Shown one piece after another: positions 34,203 through 45,385 of a stretch of DNA of 64,000 nucleotides. Positions within the stretch are counted from its first letter, which is position 1. Each line of letters starts with the position of its first letter. Origin of the DNA: Hypomyces perniciosus (taxonomy: Eukaryota; Ascomycota; Sordariomycetes; Hypocreales; Hypocreaceae); the NCBI GenBank assembly GCA_008477525.1, contig SPDT01000006.1, forward strand, positions 4,367,501 through 4,431,500, given 5' to 3'. A model generated the notes under the pieces. It saw only the letters and a list, made by a program, of their open reading frames with translations, was not told the origin of the DNA and ran no database searches. The position numbers and the translations under genes were made by a program.

Positions 34203-34730
34203 ATTGGCCGATTAGTTTTTGTCTTAGAATCCGAAGACTTCGTGTGTGGGTGTGGAATGACGGGTTGCCGTTAAGATGTGTACAAAGGGAAAGATTTTCA
34301 AAGATAAAATCTCTAGCCTTGGAATAGTTTAATAGAGACGAAATCCTTTCTTAAGTCTGTAATTAGAGACGAACGTGAACCTTGAGATGAACTAAATGGG
34401 TCGGCAAGAAGTTGTTACGTGAGATAGGGATAAGATTCCAAATTTCATCAAGGGGCTGAAGAGAGGCAGTCGCGAAGGCGCGACTGGTGCTTGGAGCGGT
34501 ATCACGTGATCACAGGTAGGACAAGGTTCAGCGGCTCAGAGAGAGACTTCAATATTCAATCAACAAGACAGACTGCAAATTTGCTAAATGCTTGTATTAA
34601 AAATCTTCAAAAATATATTTAGCACCTCATTCATCATTCGATGATTCATTACGGAGTGCTCGTTTTTGTGTTGATAATCTTCATCCGATACAAATGCTGA
34701 GTCGCAGCAACTTTCTGTCTGCTCAACATC
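34203..34730. other. Intergenic, nothing recognised
   Basis: This 528-bp stretch contains the J-protein gene promoter and the 3' region of the DUF2235 gene. A partial member of the dispersed motif (ttacggagtgctcg) lies near 34650. No gene is seen. Confidence 0.45.
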
Positions 34731-36546
34731 TCAGTTTCTTTGTGCCTTCAAGCCAGGGATAGTCTTCCCACGCCATGTGATGTCTCTCGTCTCGGCAAAA
34801 TCGTACACGTTTGGTTTTCCTGCAGACCGACTGAGAAGATATCTCTCGTAGGGGCCTAACGGTTCCTCGACCAGGATCCTCTGCTTCGGGTCTGTTGGCG
34901 CAGACTTCTCTTTCCCTGCGTATTCCCAAATCCACCTGAATCTCGGCGGTTTCACTGCCACTTCATCTCCTGTACCCTGCCACCAACCCGGATTGAGAGG
35001 GATGGGGTCCTCAAACGTTGCATCTGTGCGTTTCGGTTGCCAATTATCTACGAGGGCCGGGCAGGTCCAGGCGGCCTTGTCATTTAGACCAAGACCTTCA
35101 CAGGCAAGCCGGACTCTCACGGAAGAGTGAATCCGTTCATTCGTGTCTTGGAGGAACTTATCTGTTGGACGATCCGTAACCGGGTTGGTCTCCTTATACA
35201 GACCCGGAGTCCTGGTCTCGGATCCTGCGACCCAGTACAAGAGACTGGAAGTACTTTGAATGGCCCCGAGGGACCATGGTCGCAATGGCTGGTTGTCGGT
35301 ATAAATAGGATCGACCGCCCACTTCGGACTCTTCTTCTTTGGAAGAGCCTCATAGTAACTCACAGACTGCTGCACAACGCGGTCAAGGCAGGATAAGTCG
35401 AATTCAACTCCGACAGAGGCCATTTGATCCATCATCCCTGAGGTTAGGTATTAGTATCGGACACAAACTAAACTCACGTGGCGGCGGCTATGATATTTAC
35501 TTACAAGCAAGGGTGGAATTCGCAACTGTCTGATCATCCCAACCGCCGCCGCAGTTTCCATGGTTTCCGGGGAACCAGACCTGCCTAAGGTCTGTTGTCA
35601 TTTTATTCTGCGGGAGTCGCTCCCATACAGCAGGGCCAAACGGCGTGCGGTTCTCATCCAAAGCAAGTGCCTGAAACGCGTGCTCAATCCGATCCGACAG
35701 CGAGGTGTCATGCCATTTATATGTGCTAAGGCTGTTAGCTTCCCGCAGTGGCAGATGAGATCCGAGAGGGAGACTTATTCGTCATTTGAGGGATGAAGGC
35801 CTATTTTATCAAGCCATGAAACCTTGGGGATTCCAAGAGAGCCGACAGTGTCCCAAACACAGACGGCTTTGACCTTGATCAATTCGCCGTTGGCATGTTT
35901 CACGCGTGTGTAGCCCAGGCTCTCAAGTCTAGCTCGATATTCGGCTGCCGCGTTTGGGCCTTTGGGCTTATTTGGGAAGGGATTATTCGGGAAAGGATCA
36001 TCATAGTCGGCAGTTGTCCAGTTCTCCATGTCCTTGAAAATGGGATAGAAGTGTTCCAGTCCTTCTCGAGTGAGCAGGCCTAAACTGGTGACCATGCCGG
36101 CGACGGATCGAACCGTGAAAGCGCCACGAGAAAAGCCAACGAGGTACATCTCATCTCCATCAATGTGGTTGGAACAAAGGTATGAATACGCTTCGCGAAT
36201 TCGCTGAAAGATTATCAACCTCTGCTCAAGGAGGGGGAGGGGGAGACCACCAGCACACTCTTACCTCAGAAAGACCCAGACCGAATGCACCACCGGTGAC
36301 TTCATCGACAACATTGCTACCAGTTCCTACGCCCGCCCAATATGAGATGATCTGATATGTACCGTCACTGCATCGCCTCTTGAAGCATCGACTTATACGG
36401 GTCACGTTCGAGGGCACTTGGAGGGTTGCCTGGGGGTGTAGCAGGCTCGGCTCCTGGTATCCATTGTCACTGTTCATCCAAGTCCCATCGCAGCAGAGTA
36501 TGAGTCGCTTGCCGGCGAGCCTGCCGCCATTTGTAGGGTTGGCCAT
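34731..36546 (-). CDS. DUF2235 (Tle1-like) alpha/beta-hydrolase with a non-GT intron
   Basis: Exons 36265-36546, 35779-36203, 35722 down to 35505, and 34731-35437 give 543 aa. The start LILCCDGTWMNS and the nucleophile elbow LVGFSRGAFT are hallmarks of DUF2235, a family related to phospholipase-type hydrolases. NSTLAWMMDQM appears only after removing 35438-35504. The second intron (35723-35778) begins ATAAGT, not GT. Accepting it as an ATAAGT...CAC intron gives HPSNDEYKWHDTSLSDRIEH, the expected family pattern, while reading through hits a TAA at once. Thus the gene either uses a rare AT-AC splice or makes a truncated protein. Substrate unknown. Confidence 0.82.
35723..35778 (-). other. Candidate U2-type AT-AC intron
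   Basis: The 56-nt intron starts ATAAGTCTCC and ends CTTAGCAC, with a perfect GCTAAC branch point about 11 nt before the end. Length is normal for this genome. An AT-AG alternative (ending at the TTAG three bases earlier) also keeps the frame and would add one residue. Confidence 0.6.
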
Positions 36547-37680
36547 GGAGGATAGTGTCGAGCAAGAGCAACACTCGTTGACTTTGTTTGGGTAGGTATT
36601 AAGGGCTACCGATGAAGATGAGGGGAGAAATTGCCGCCCGAGAGTGTCAGATCGGATGCTGATAAAATGAACGCGTTCATTCACATCGCACAGAAGACAT
36701 GAGGACCAGGCTCATATATCTACTCGTAATTTAATGACATCTAAATCTAAATGGGACAGACGCTAGTGAATCAGGGGAGGCCACAAAGGATCCAAGGATG
36801 GTCAGCTCGGCTTGTCCTATCGAGTGAATAGATATATGACTGGCCATTATCCTATAAGCGAGCATCTGCGAGGTCGTACCAACATTACGCATGAAACACT
36901 CTTGTTTCTCGGACCGTTCTAGAACTAAGACCGGCTATGTAGACTCTTCAGCCCTACAGTCCGGACGAAGGAGCAACATTTCATGTCCAACCAGCCCTTT
37001 ACCTCCCAAGAATAATAGCTCCAGCAACGTCCAATCTCGAAGCGAGCATTTCAATAGCTCAGGCTCAGCTCTAAGACCCTAGCTTCTAACGCTAACCAAT
37101 CCCGTACCAAATGCGACAACCCTTTACGGACTCTACATACGAGTGGCTAGCTCAATAAAGGAATTATGCATCCTTCATTTTGGCATGTGGCTGCTCTTAT
37201 TGATAATTGAATTCTTCGTACTTCGTTCGTGCGGGCACCATCAAGACTGATTATAGGCTTTCCGCGCCTCTTGACGGCACGATGTCGGTTAAAAATACCC
37301 AATCGAGTTAACATGTACCTAACATAAGGATGATGGAGGAGCCAATATGCCTAGGGGAAATTGAAGATGTGGCATATGTATGTGGACATGCGAGATGTAT
37401 ACGAGATGTAGCCTATCTCGTGACGATGAGGCGATATATATACTCCGTATAGATACTTCGTATACCGCGTACTACTCGTATATATAAATATCCGCCATTA
37501 CGCCCGTTAGAGGCATTGCCGAGCCGCCTTCAACCGGATGCTACCTAGGAGCTGATAAAGCAGGTCACATCGAGTCTATGAGATTATGATGCGGGAGTCG
37601 CGCATATGTCTTTGTTGGGTAGAGTATTTTTTTTCTATCTCAGTTAATGATACACATATAAATATTCATACATACCGCCA
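36547..37680. other. 1.1-kb intergenic region, AT-rich in part
   Basis: No gene is supported. The block at about 37437-37495 combines tactccgtat, tacttcgtat and tatatataaata words, linking the dispersed motif to an AT-rich tract. A minus-strand extension of the DUF2235 frame to 36684 lacks an ATG. Confidence 0.5.
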
Positions 37681-38850
37681 TCAACGTTGTTGCTCGTTCA
37701 AGCTACGACTCAGCCAGTCCGGAACAAACGCCTTGATCTTGACGCTACTCTTATTATCCTCCTCACCCCACTCCAGCTCAAACTCGTTGCCTGGCTTGAA
37801 CGTTGCTGCGGCCTGCTCCCCCGGCAGAACCACGTCCGTCATAATCTCCAGACGACAGAGTCCCAGTCCGATGTTGCCCACACCCTTAAGCCACTTGCCG
37901 GCGCTGCGTCCGCGCTTGCCGGACCGGCCGATGCTCGTCTCGACGGGGATCATGTCCGATGTGATGGCCTCTGGGGAGCCACTCTCGGGCTCGTAGATGA
38001 GGCTCTGCGGCGGGGCCTTGTCTTTCTCGTAGACCACGCAGGGGAGAATGCGCTTGCGAACGACGCCGCGATGTTTGGTGCGGATGGTGAGCTCCTGGCC
38101 GACGTAGCAGCCCTTGTGGAAGTCGATTCCGTTCATGAACTCCATGTTGCTTTCGAGAGGCAAAGCCTGCTCCTTTAGTATCTCATCTTGACCCTCCGCA
38201 ATGCCATGTAGATATCGGCGAATTGTGTAGGCATCTTCGGTGCTTCGATCGAGGTCGACGTCAGGCGTCTTCTGAGTTCCTAACTGTAGGATCCGGTAGC
38301 CAAATCCGGGCACTCGGGGGTCTTTGAGGACAATTCTAGATTCGTTTGCTGTGACGTTGAGTTGCGCACTGGGAGAGTCATCCCAAGCTTGCCAAACGGT
38401 GGCCTCGTCTGGGGTCAAGGTCCGGACGGCCACCTTGGCCCGAAGCTTGTATCGCTTGATGTACTTTACCAAAGCGTTCAGCTGGGAGGCATCTGCTTCA
38501 ATTAAGAAGCCGTCTCCTTCAACGGGAACGCCGGCGCCATTCCGGAACGGATAGACGAATACATCGTGAACCACCCTCCCTGTCGCATTCAGAAAGCCCG
38601 TATAGAACCCATCCGTCCGCGGCTGTCCCTTGTCCGACACCACACTCGCGGTCACGATGCCCTGTAAGAACTTGGCCGCATCGGGTCCAGCCACTGACAG
38701 CAGCTGCCTCGAGGGCAGTGCGGCAAGGCCAGACGGCGGGGGCTTCGGGGGTGCTGTGGTCGAGCTGGCGAATCGACGGCGCTGCAACAGTAATCTGCAG
38801 CTTCGACACACGGGGTCAGGGAGCAGGGCGCGCTTCGGGAGATTTCGCAT
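37681..38850 (-). CDS. IBA57: Mitochondrial Iba57 (folate-binding YgfZ/GcvT family)
   Basis: A single-exon 389-aa protein begins with an Arg-rich, acid-free N terminus (MRNLPKRALL...QRRRFASS), a mitochondrial presequence. The body belongs to the GcvT/YgfZ fold. The diagnostic KGCYVGQELTIRTKHRG, with the conserved Cys, and the preceding DFH are present. Iba57 works with Isa1 and Isa2 to mature mitochondrial [4Fe-4S] proteins such as aconitase and lipoate synthase. Start and length fit fungal orthologues. Confidence 0.93.
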   Translation of the reverse strand: MRNLPKRALLPDPVCRSCRLLLQRRRFASSTTAPPKPPPSGLAALPSRQLLSVAGPDAAKFLQGIVTASVVSDKGQPRTDGFYTGFLNATGRVVHDVFVYPFRNGAGVPVEGDGFLIEADASQLNALVKYIKRYKLRAKVAVRTLTPDEATVWQAWDDSPSAQLNVTANESRIVLKDPRVPGFGYRILQLGTQKTPDVDLDRSTEDAYTIRRYLHGIAEGQDEILKEQALPLESNMEFMNGIDFHKGCYVGQELTIRTKHRGVVRKRILPCVVYEKDKAPPQSLIYEPESGSPEAITSDMIPVETSIGRSGKRGRSAGKWLKGVGNIGLGLCRLEIMTDVVLPGEQAAATFKPGNEFELEWGEEDNKSSVKIKAFVPDWLSRSLNEQQR

Positions 38851-40059
38851 TGTCGGATACTATTTGGTGTAGAGCCTCCTCCGCAAATGGAGCAGCCAGT
38901 ATAAGCTCAATTCAGAACCAGCGTGGCACGAAAAACATTGGATTTGATAGCCCCCCGGATCCTTCGTTTTGGTCGTGGAGAAAGCTCTGGCCTGGTTGGA
39001 TATTTCCCCACGTGGAAATATTCGGAGAGAGTGGGGCAGATAATGAAGGCGGTTCGTGCGCCTTTTGCTGTGGGGAATCGGGCAATAGGTACTCCGTACA
39101 TAGTATTACTACTACTAGCAGTGCTATTACTAATACGGAGTACTTCGTACTTCATACATGGATACGCGGCAGATACTCAGCCAAGCCCAAAACCCGAGCC
39201 CGAGCCGACGGGATCTACGGAGCACCAACGGGTGATTTAATGCTTCAAGATTCCCCAAGTTTCAACTTCTGCGAGAAACGGCTGTATGTTGTATCTTCAT
39301 GATATCTTGACACTCGATGCTTGAGCCTTGCAAATTCATATGCCCTCCGTACTTCATACTGATAAGAAATGGCGAATCGCAGGGGACTTGTCCGCGCTTC
39401 CTGGTCCTCCATGTCGATCCCTCCCAGCGCGACTTTAATTGCCACAACTAAGCACCAAAGAAACAAAGTGGCCGACTAGTCACTGACGCATCTTCGATAC
39501 TTACCTAACTTGCCAATAACTCCGTATTCCTGCACGGATTGACGGAGATGTCTAACCCGATATCGGTACCTCGTATGGAGTAATTGTGGCCCTTGAGGTT
39601 TCCTGGAGCCGTTCCCTCCGAGTTACGTATTGCGAATATGATTGTCACGATGCATTTACGGGGGTGGAATAACAGTGGAATGGCGGAGCGATTCCGTGCG
39701 TTCCATGGAACCGTTTGGGGCCATGATGTTTCATCGTCTTATCGAAATGGCGCGCTTCCGGGGATCGCCCCCCAGTCAAAAACCAGCCGTTTTCGGGGTT
39801 ACCGACTATCTTTCGTCTGTTAGCATTGTGGGATCAGTCTTCATTGGACTCCTCCGTATTCCCACCCCATAGATAGTACATAGGAGCCAGGGAAGTTATC
39901 AGCAACTAACGGCAATCGGGAGCGACCGATGCCGCCTTGAATAAGCAAGATCGTCGCTCTGCCTGGGTCGCCTTTTATGTAAATACAGATGCTTAACTCG
40001 GCCTCTGTCCGCCGTCTCTCCTCTTTATCCATTGTCCCAATTGTCCCCGAGAGTTAAGA
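38851..40059. other. 1.2-kb intergenic region with dispersed motif copies
   Basis: No gene is supported. TACTCCGTA at 39090-39098 and a composite tacggagtacttcgtac at 39134-39150 flank an actactac/attactaat run. More copies occur near 39345 and 39520. The last part should be the permease promoter. Confidence 0.5.
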
Positions 40060-41799
40060 ATGGAGGAGTCTGGTAAAGATCTGAAACATGGCGGCGATCA
40101 CGATGCCTCTGCGCTCGCACAGTTGGGTGTTAAACAAGAGCTCAAGCGGAACTTCTCCCTGATTTCTATGCTGGGCCTTGCTTTTGCTATCCTCAACACC
40201 TGGACTGCTCTCGCGGCCTCCATCACACTCGCTCTCCCCTCTGGAGGCGCTAGCTCCGTCATCTGGGGTCTCATGGTTGCTGGCATCTGCAATCTGTGTC
40301 AAGCCGCCTCGCTCGCCGAATTCCTTGCCGCATATCCCACTGCTGGTGGCCAGTATCACTGGGCGGCCATTGTCTCATGGAAACGCTGGAGTCGTGGCAT
40401 CAGCTACGTGACAGGATGGATCAATGTGTCCGGCTGGGTTGCCTTGAGTGCCACAGGTGGCCTCCTAGGCAGTAACTTCATCATGAATATCATTTCCCTC
40501 CTTCATCCGACCTTCGAGCCTCAACCTTGGCATCAATTCCTGATTTACATCGCGTTCGCCCTCATGGCCTTGGTGGTTAACGCATTCCTCACTCGACTCC
40601 TCCCCCTTTTCACCAAGGCCGCCTTCTTCTGGTCCGTTGCCGGGTTCGTCATTATTAGTATCACAGTTCTGGCGTGCGCATCTCCGAATTACCAAAGTGG
40701 CCAGTTTGTCTATGGTAACTTTATCAATGAGGTCGGCTGGCCCGATGGTCTGGCTTGGCTCCTTGGACTTTTGCAGGGCGCATTTGCATTAACAGGTACG
40801 TGAATCCTCCGAGCGGATGTTGTATAAGACACATTTTGTTTGATACTTACCAAACCCTCAACAGGCTTCGATGCGACAGCCCACATGATTGAAGAGATCC
40901 CCGAACCGCACATCGAGGGGCCCCGTATTATGCTCTACTGCATCGGAATCGGCATGTTCACCGGCTTCATCTTCCTTACTGCGCTGCTGTTCTGCGTGAA
41001 GAATGTTGACAACGTCATCAATGCCCCCTGGGGTCCCTTGCTTGAGATCTTCATGGAAGCGACTGGGAGCCAAGCTGGCAGCATATGTTTGCTCATGTTT
41101 CCTCTTGTCTGCATGCTCTTCACCACCGTCTCTCTGGTATGCACGAGCACTAGAATGAGCTACGCTTTCGCTCGTGACGGCGGAATGCCTTTCAGTCGTG
41201 TGTTCGCCAAGGTACACCCTACGCTTGACGTGCCCATTAACGCACTGCTCTGGACCACGGCCTGGGTGATTGTCTTTGGGTGCATCTTCTTGGGCTCGAC
41301 TAGCACGTTCAATGCAATTACGTCTGCATCAGTTGTGGCTCTCGGCGTGACATATGCTATCCCGCCCGCCATCATCGTCATCAGGGGCCGAAAGATGCTC
41401 CCTGAGAATCGCTCATTCAAGATCCCCGAACCATTTGGATGGATTCTGAACATTGTGAGTCTTGTTCTCTTTAATGAAGTGAGAGGTATAAAGATGCTAA
41501 TCCGGAAACTGTAGGTTGGCATCCTATGGGCCATCTTGACGACTGTCTTGTTTGTGTTCCCACCAGAGATTCCTGTCACACCAGCCAACATGAATTATTG
41601 CATTGTCGCATTCGGCGTCATTATCGTCATCGCTGGAGGAACCTGGATTTTTGATGGACGGAAGAATTACCATGGCCCGGTTATCGAGCTCCAAGGCATG
41701 GTAGCTGACACTGTCGAGGGCATGGACCCGTCACCACATGGGGAGAAATTGAGGGGGCATTCAGCAGATGAAGTAGCCGAAAAGGCCAAGAGTTCATGA
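40060..41799 (+). CDS. APC-superfamily amino acid/GABA/choline permease
   Basis: Exons 40060-40795, 40865-41454 and 41515-41799 give 536 aa with about 12 membrane segments. A polar N terminus precedes the first segment, which reads NFSLISMLGLAFAILNTW. The loop PTAGGQYHWAA and the TGFDATAHMIEEIPEP motif (formed across the first splice) are typical of the fungal GABA/choline/amino-acid transporter group of the APC superfamily. It is a plasma-membrane proton-coupled importer by analogy. The substrate cannot be set from sequence. A uracil or thymine role is not suggested, as nucleobase permeases belong to other families. Confidence 0.9.
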
Positions 41800-42475
41800 T
41801 TATAGGATAATATATGGGTATTCAACATTAAAATAATCAAGATAAACTATATCTGAAGTTCAGGTACGTACAAAAAAGAATTCACTCAAGTATTAATGGT
41901 CACTCTACAAATAAGAACCACTTGGTCTCGCCTTGTACCACTCTCACCCATAATTAATACCAAAGCGATTCATTTTCACAAAAATGGAAGAAAGCGTAAT
42001 TATAACCAATCTCATCTCATTTATGACGAATAATACGTACTTGATATTACACCATCAATACCACCCTCTGGCAAATCTCCTCCCCGCTTTCAGCTTTGCA
42101 ACCCCTCTGGTCAGCAACCTACATGCAGCTTCGAGATGACTGCTCAGGCGAATGAACTAATGTATGCTGTATGCATCCATACAGGTGTCTGGAGAGATCA
42201 ACACAACCATCGCCATACAATCACTGGCTCTGCACCCGCATAGGTGGTGTTGTATTCATCAAACCCTCCCCGCACTACTCAAGGCCTGGCTGATTCATAT
42301 CGGCTACTGCGTGTATGTATACGAAGACTCGACTTCGACATCCTCCTAATGGATCCCATCATAGATGGAAAAACCCCGCAGCGGGGATCAGGGTGATGTT
42401 ATCCAGAGCTTATGTAGAGATAAAAAGCGTTAGTGGGCAGAGCATCCACGCAGTCGAGTATCAAATCAGTAGTCC
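41800..42475. other. Intergenic, nothing recognised
   Basis: This 676-bp stretch holds the permease 3' region and the upstream region of the small zinc-finger gene. Short frames are not convincing. Confidence 0.45.
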
Positions 42476-43056
42476 ATGGATGTCCTCGAGATCATGGATA
42501 CCTCATATCTTCACCTCACGGCAGCTATCAATCCACGGAAAACCATGCCAGATAACGGGCCGAATCTTGGAGATGAACTCCTCAGCCAATACTACACGAG
42601 TATGGACAGAATCTACGCATCTTGGCCAGGATCAAGCTAACACTAGCTTCAGCGCCGCATGTTATGCGTTGGAGATCATCAACCCAGAAACAGGTTCAAT
42701 GCAATGTGTGTTGGATATGGCTTGCAAGGCGTGACGTCCTCTTGAGACATAAGCGTGTCATGCACGGTGGTGAAAAACGGCCTCAGTACCAATGCTCCCA
42801 TTGCTTTAGGATCTTTGCCAGGAATGATAATCTCAAAAGGCATCTGAGTATGGTCCATCCTGCAGAGGCAATGGACCAAACAATCTCATTCTCTTGTCTG
42901 CCTCAACATGCCCTCACTCTGCCTGCGGCAACACAGCTCAATTTTGAACTGTGTAACTCGACGTTCAACATGCAAATGCAGCCAGCCTTCGGACTTGGTT
43001 CCTTTGAAGAGACGCCCGGTAATGGGGTCCAGAGGCTTTTTACAGACCTGTCGTGA
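42476..43056 (+). CDS. Small two-finger C2H2 zinc-finger protein
   Basis: Exons 42476-42599 and 42653-43056 give 175 aa; the 53-nt intron GTATGG...TTCAG has a GCTAAC branch point. Two adjacent classical fingers are plain: CNVCWIWLARRDVLLRHKRV with its second His just after, and CSHCFRIFARNDNLKRHLSM followed by VH. The spacing is C-X2-C-X12-H-X3/4-H. This tandem pair is the usual DNA-binding region at the start of large fungal regulators, but here only a short, unremarkable tail follows before the stop. It may be a stand-alone DNA-binding protein, or the remnant of a larger factor whose downstream part is lost. Confidence 0.65.
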
Positions 43057-43644
43057 GCGTGTGAACTATTTGCACCAGGATTTGAAGAACTCCCAGTACA
43101 AAAAAAAAACGCTGTTGGGGATGAGGCAATCTTGGTCGAGTATAACGGAACGTCGAGATTTTATATTAATCACTCAATCATGGCTTGTTTTCAATGAACG
43201 TGGATTACTTGTACATGCCCATTATGCTAATTTTATACTATTTCGGACTGAGATACATACTCCATGACCCTTACGAAGAGCGTAATTGGTACTTGCATAC
43301 GATTGCGTGTAGTTTGTCTCTTCGCTCCCCCGCTTGATACAATGCTACCACCTCACGCCTCACGCCTCACGCCTCACGACTCATTCTATGTCTGTGACTC
43401 TATTCGCTAGGCCATGGGTAATGCAGACAAAATCTGCGGGTCTGGAACTGTTTGTGGTCATTGTTCGGGACAATCCACGTGAAGTTCTACCCGACCCTCA
43501 AGCAATTTATAACTATAAAGAGAGGCTCTAGGATGTTTTGTTCAGCTTCTTCTTCTCATCATCATCAGGCAACAACCTTCGCTCGCAACTTTCTAAGCTC
43601 ACACCGAATATCGCGCCAACAATCGAGCGTATATCAACAACAAC
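43057..43644. other. Intergenic with a short tandem repeat
   Basis: No gene is supported. A CCTCACG heptamer is repeated four times at 43351-43378. The rest is the lectin gene promoter; a TTTATAACTATAAA-like AT stretch occurs near 43505-43518. Confidence 0.45.
43351..43378 (+). repeat. Tandem CCTCACG heptamer, four copies
   Basis: Four head-to-tail copies of CCTCACG lie about 270-290 bp before the lectin start codon. They may be a simple minisatellite or a promoter element array. Confidence 0.75.
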
Positions 43645-44697
43645 ATGTCTGTCAACGTCAACATCCAGCCTGATACCGCGATCGCCGCCACGGCCATCTC
43701 CGACTGGTCGGGTCGAGTGTACTTCCAAGACACTCAGGGTGGAATCCATGAGGCTGCCCACAACAGAGGAACTTGGACTAGAAGCAGCGCTCCTTTGTTC
43801 CGTGCCAAACTCTCCACCCCTCTGGCTGTTGTTAGCTGGAACGAGGGCCAGGAGGTAAGCCATTTGCCATCATATCATCGTCAAATATAGCTGATAAAGA
43901 TGTACAGATCCGTCTCTACTCTGTTTCCGAGGACGAACACCTTCAAGAGTGGGTCAGCACCCATGGAGGACCCTGGGTCCCCGGCTACTTGACCAACCTG
44001 AAGGTTCGGGTTCTGCCCAACACTTCCATCGCCGCCATCCAGTGGAATGGACCGAACATTCGCGTTTACGCTCAAGGCAAGAAAACAGGTTCCACTCTTA
44101 TTTAGAAGCAAATTCTAACACAGCAACAGAAGCCGGTGCCAATGCTATCCAGGAGTATGTCGTTGGCAACCCCTGGACTAAAGGAGCGACTCTTCCCGTC
44201 GCTTTTCAAGGATCTAGCCTTGCGGGAGCTGGCTGGGTTGACGACAAGGGACCTCACCTTCGCGTTTACTACCTGTCTCCAGACCTTGAGCTTAAGGAGC
44301 ACGCCTATGATGGCAAGTGGTATGAGGGTAAGTTAGAGACTGGTTTATCACTATGGGGTATATCGTTTAACATTTGGTTACCTTAGGTGGCTTCAAGCCC
44401 GGAAAGGCACCCGCCCATGCCTCAATCACTGCCATTGGATGGTCTCAGTCTGGACCACAACTCCGTGTGTACTGGCAGGATTCTCATGGAGTTTTGACGG
44501 GTTTCCAGTGGACTCAGGGGTGGTCGCCCATCGGAATTATTAAGCCCGTCCCGGAGGGCACATCTCTGGCTTCCCTTGAGTGGAACACTGGAACCAACAT
44601 TAGGGTTTACTACCAGTCTCACGACGGTGCCATCGTGGAGACCTGCGAGGACGGCGGCCCGTGGTTCGACGGTGCAGTTGTTTCGCCCAGGGCCTAG
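43645..44697 (+). CDS. Fucose-specific lectin family protein (AAL/FleA-like)
   Basis: Four exons (43645-43854, 43908-44088, 44130-44327, 44387-44697) give 299 aa. The protein is built from repeated beta-propeller blades. Each has the fungal fucose-lectin pattern: a W or F, then xxRVYxQ or LRVYxxxxxxLxExxxDGxW (for example NIRVYYQSHDGAIVE and LRVYYLSPDLELKEH). There is no signal peptide, as in Aleuria and Aspergillus relatives. Members bind L-fucose glycans and serve in development, host binding or defence against nematodes and other grazers. The second intron is only 41 nt with a weak GTTCCA donor; two acceptors six bases apart are possible. Confidence 0.88.
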
Positions 44698-45385
44698 TTT
44701 GACATAGGCATGAGCTTTCGAAGTATCATTCATGTATAGGTATCCATTTTAACATGGTACATACTGAGAAGGATATGATAGCATTTGCTGGTTTTGTGGA
44801 AATGTCTGGAACTCTACTTTTGCTTGATTTGTGGTCTGACAGGTAGCTCATCACCGGACGAGACGGTGGTACTGCCTGTACATCCGCGTGGAAAGCAAGA
44901 AATACATTTCAGTGCTCTGGGTATATACTTGTTTATCAGTTCCGGCCTACAAAGAATATCGCACGTTATCATAGTGAGCTTCCATCGATTCAACCCACAT
45001 CGACAGTTAGTATAGGCTCCCTTCTGAAGCTGATTGCCTCGACAAAAGGAGCTAGCCAAATATAAGGGATGAAGAGATTTAACCGTCCTTATGTCTTGTG
45101 CATGTGTCAAAGGCAGTGACCAAGGGCAGATGAATGCAGCACGACGACATGCAGGGGGCAAACGCCAACTCACATCTGATTCGCCCCCCAGGTATGAAAT
45201 AAATGTAGTCGGCCTCCCGCATATCATCGGAGCATAATATACCCGGTTCAGAAGTGACATGCGAAGCCGGCAACTTGGAGCCCCAACTCTCCCCGCTTTG
45301 ATTTCGCATCTGAACACTACATACACAATCTGACCTTTTCTTCCTCTCAACTCTATATCCGAGAAAGAAACCACACAGAAATTGC
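44698..45385. other. Intergenic, nothing recognised
   Basis: This 688-bp stretch lies between the lectin stop and the next start. Minus-strand frames up to 249 codons overlap the start of the next gene but have no recognisable content and run antisense to it. Confidence 0.45.

Noticed and set aside
36547..36684. N-terminal extension of the DUF2235 gene
   Set aside because: The frame is open but begins only at a GTG; the ATG at 36546 gives the family-like N terminus.
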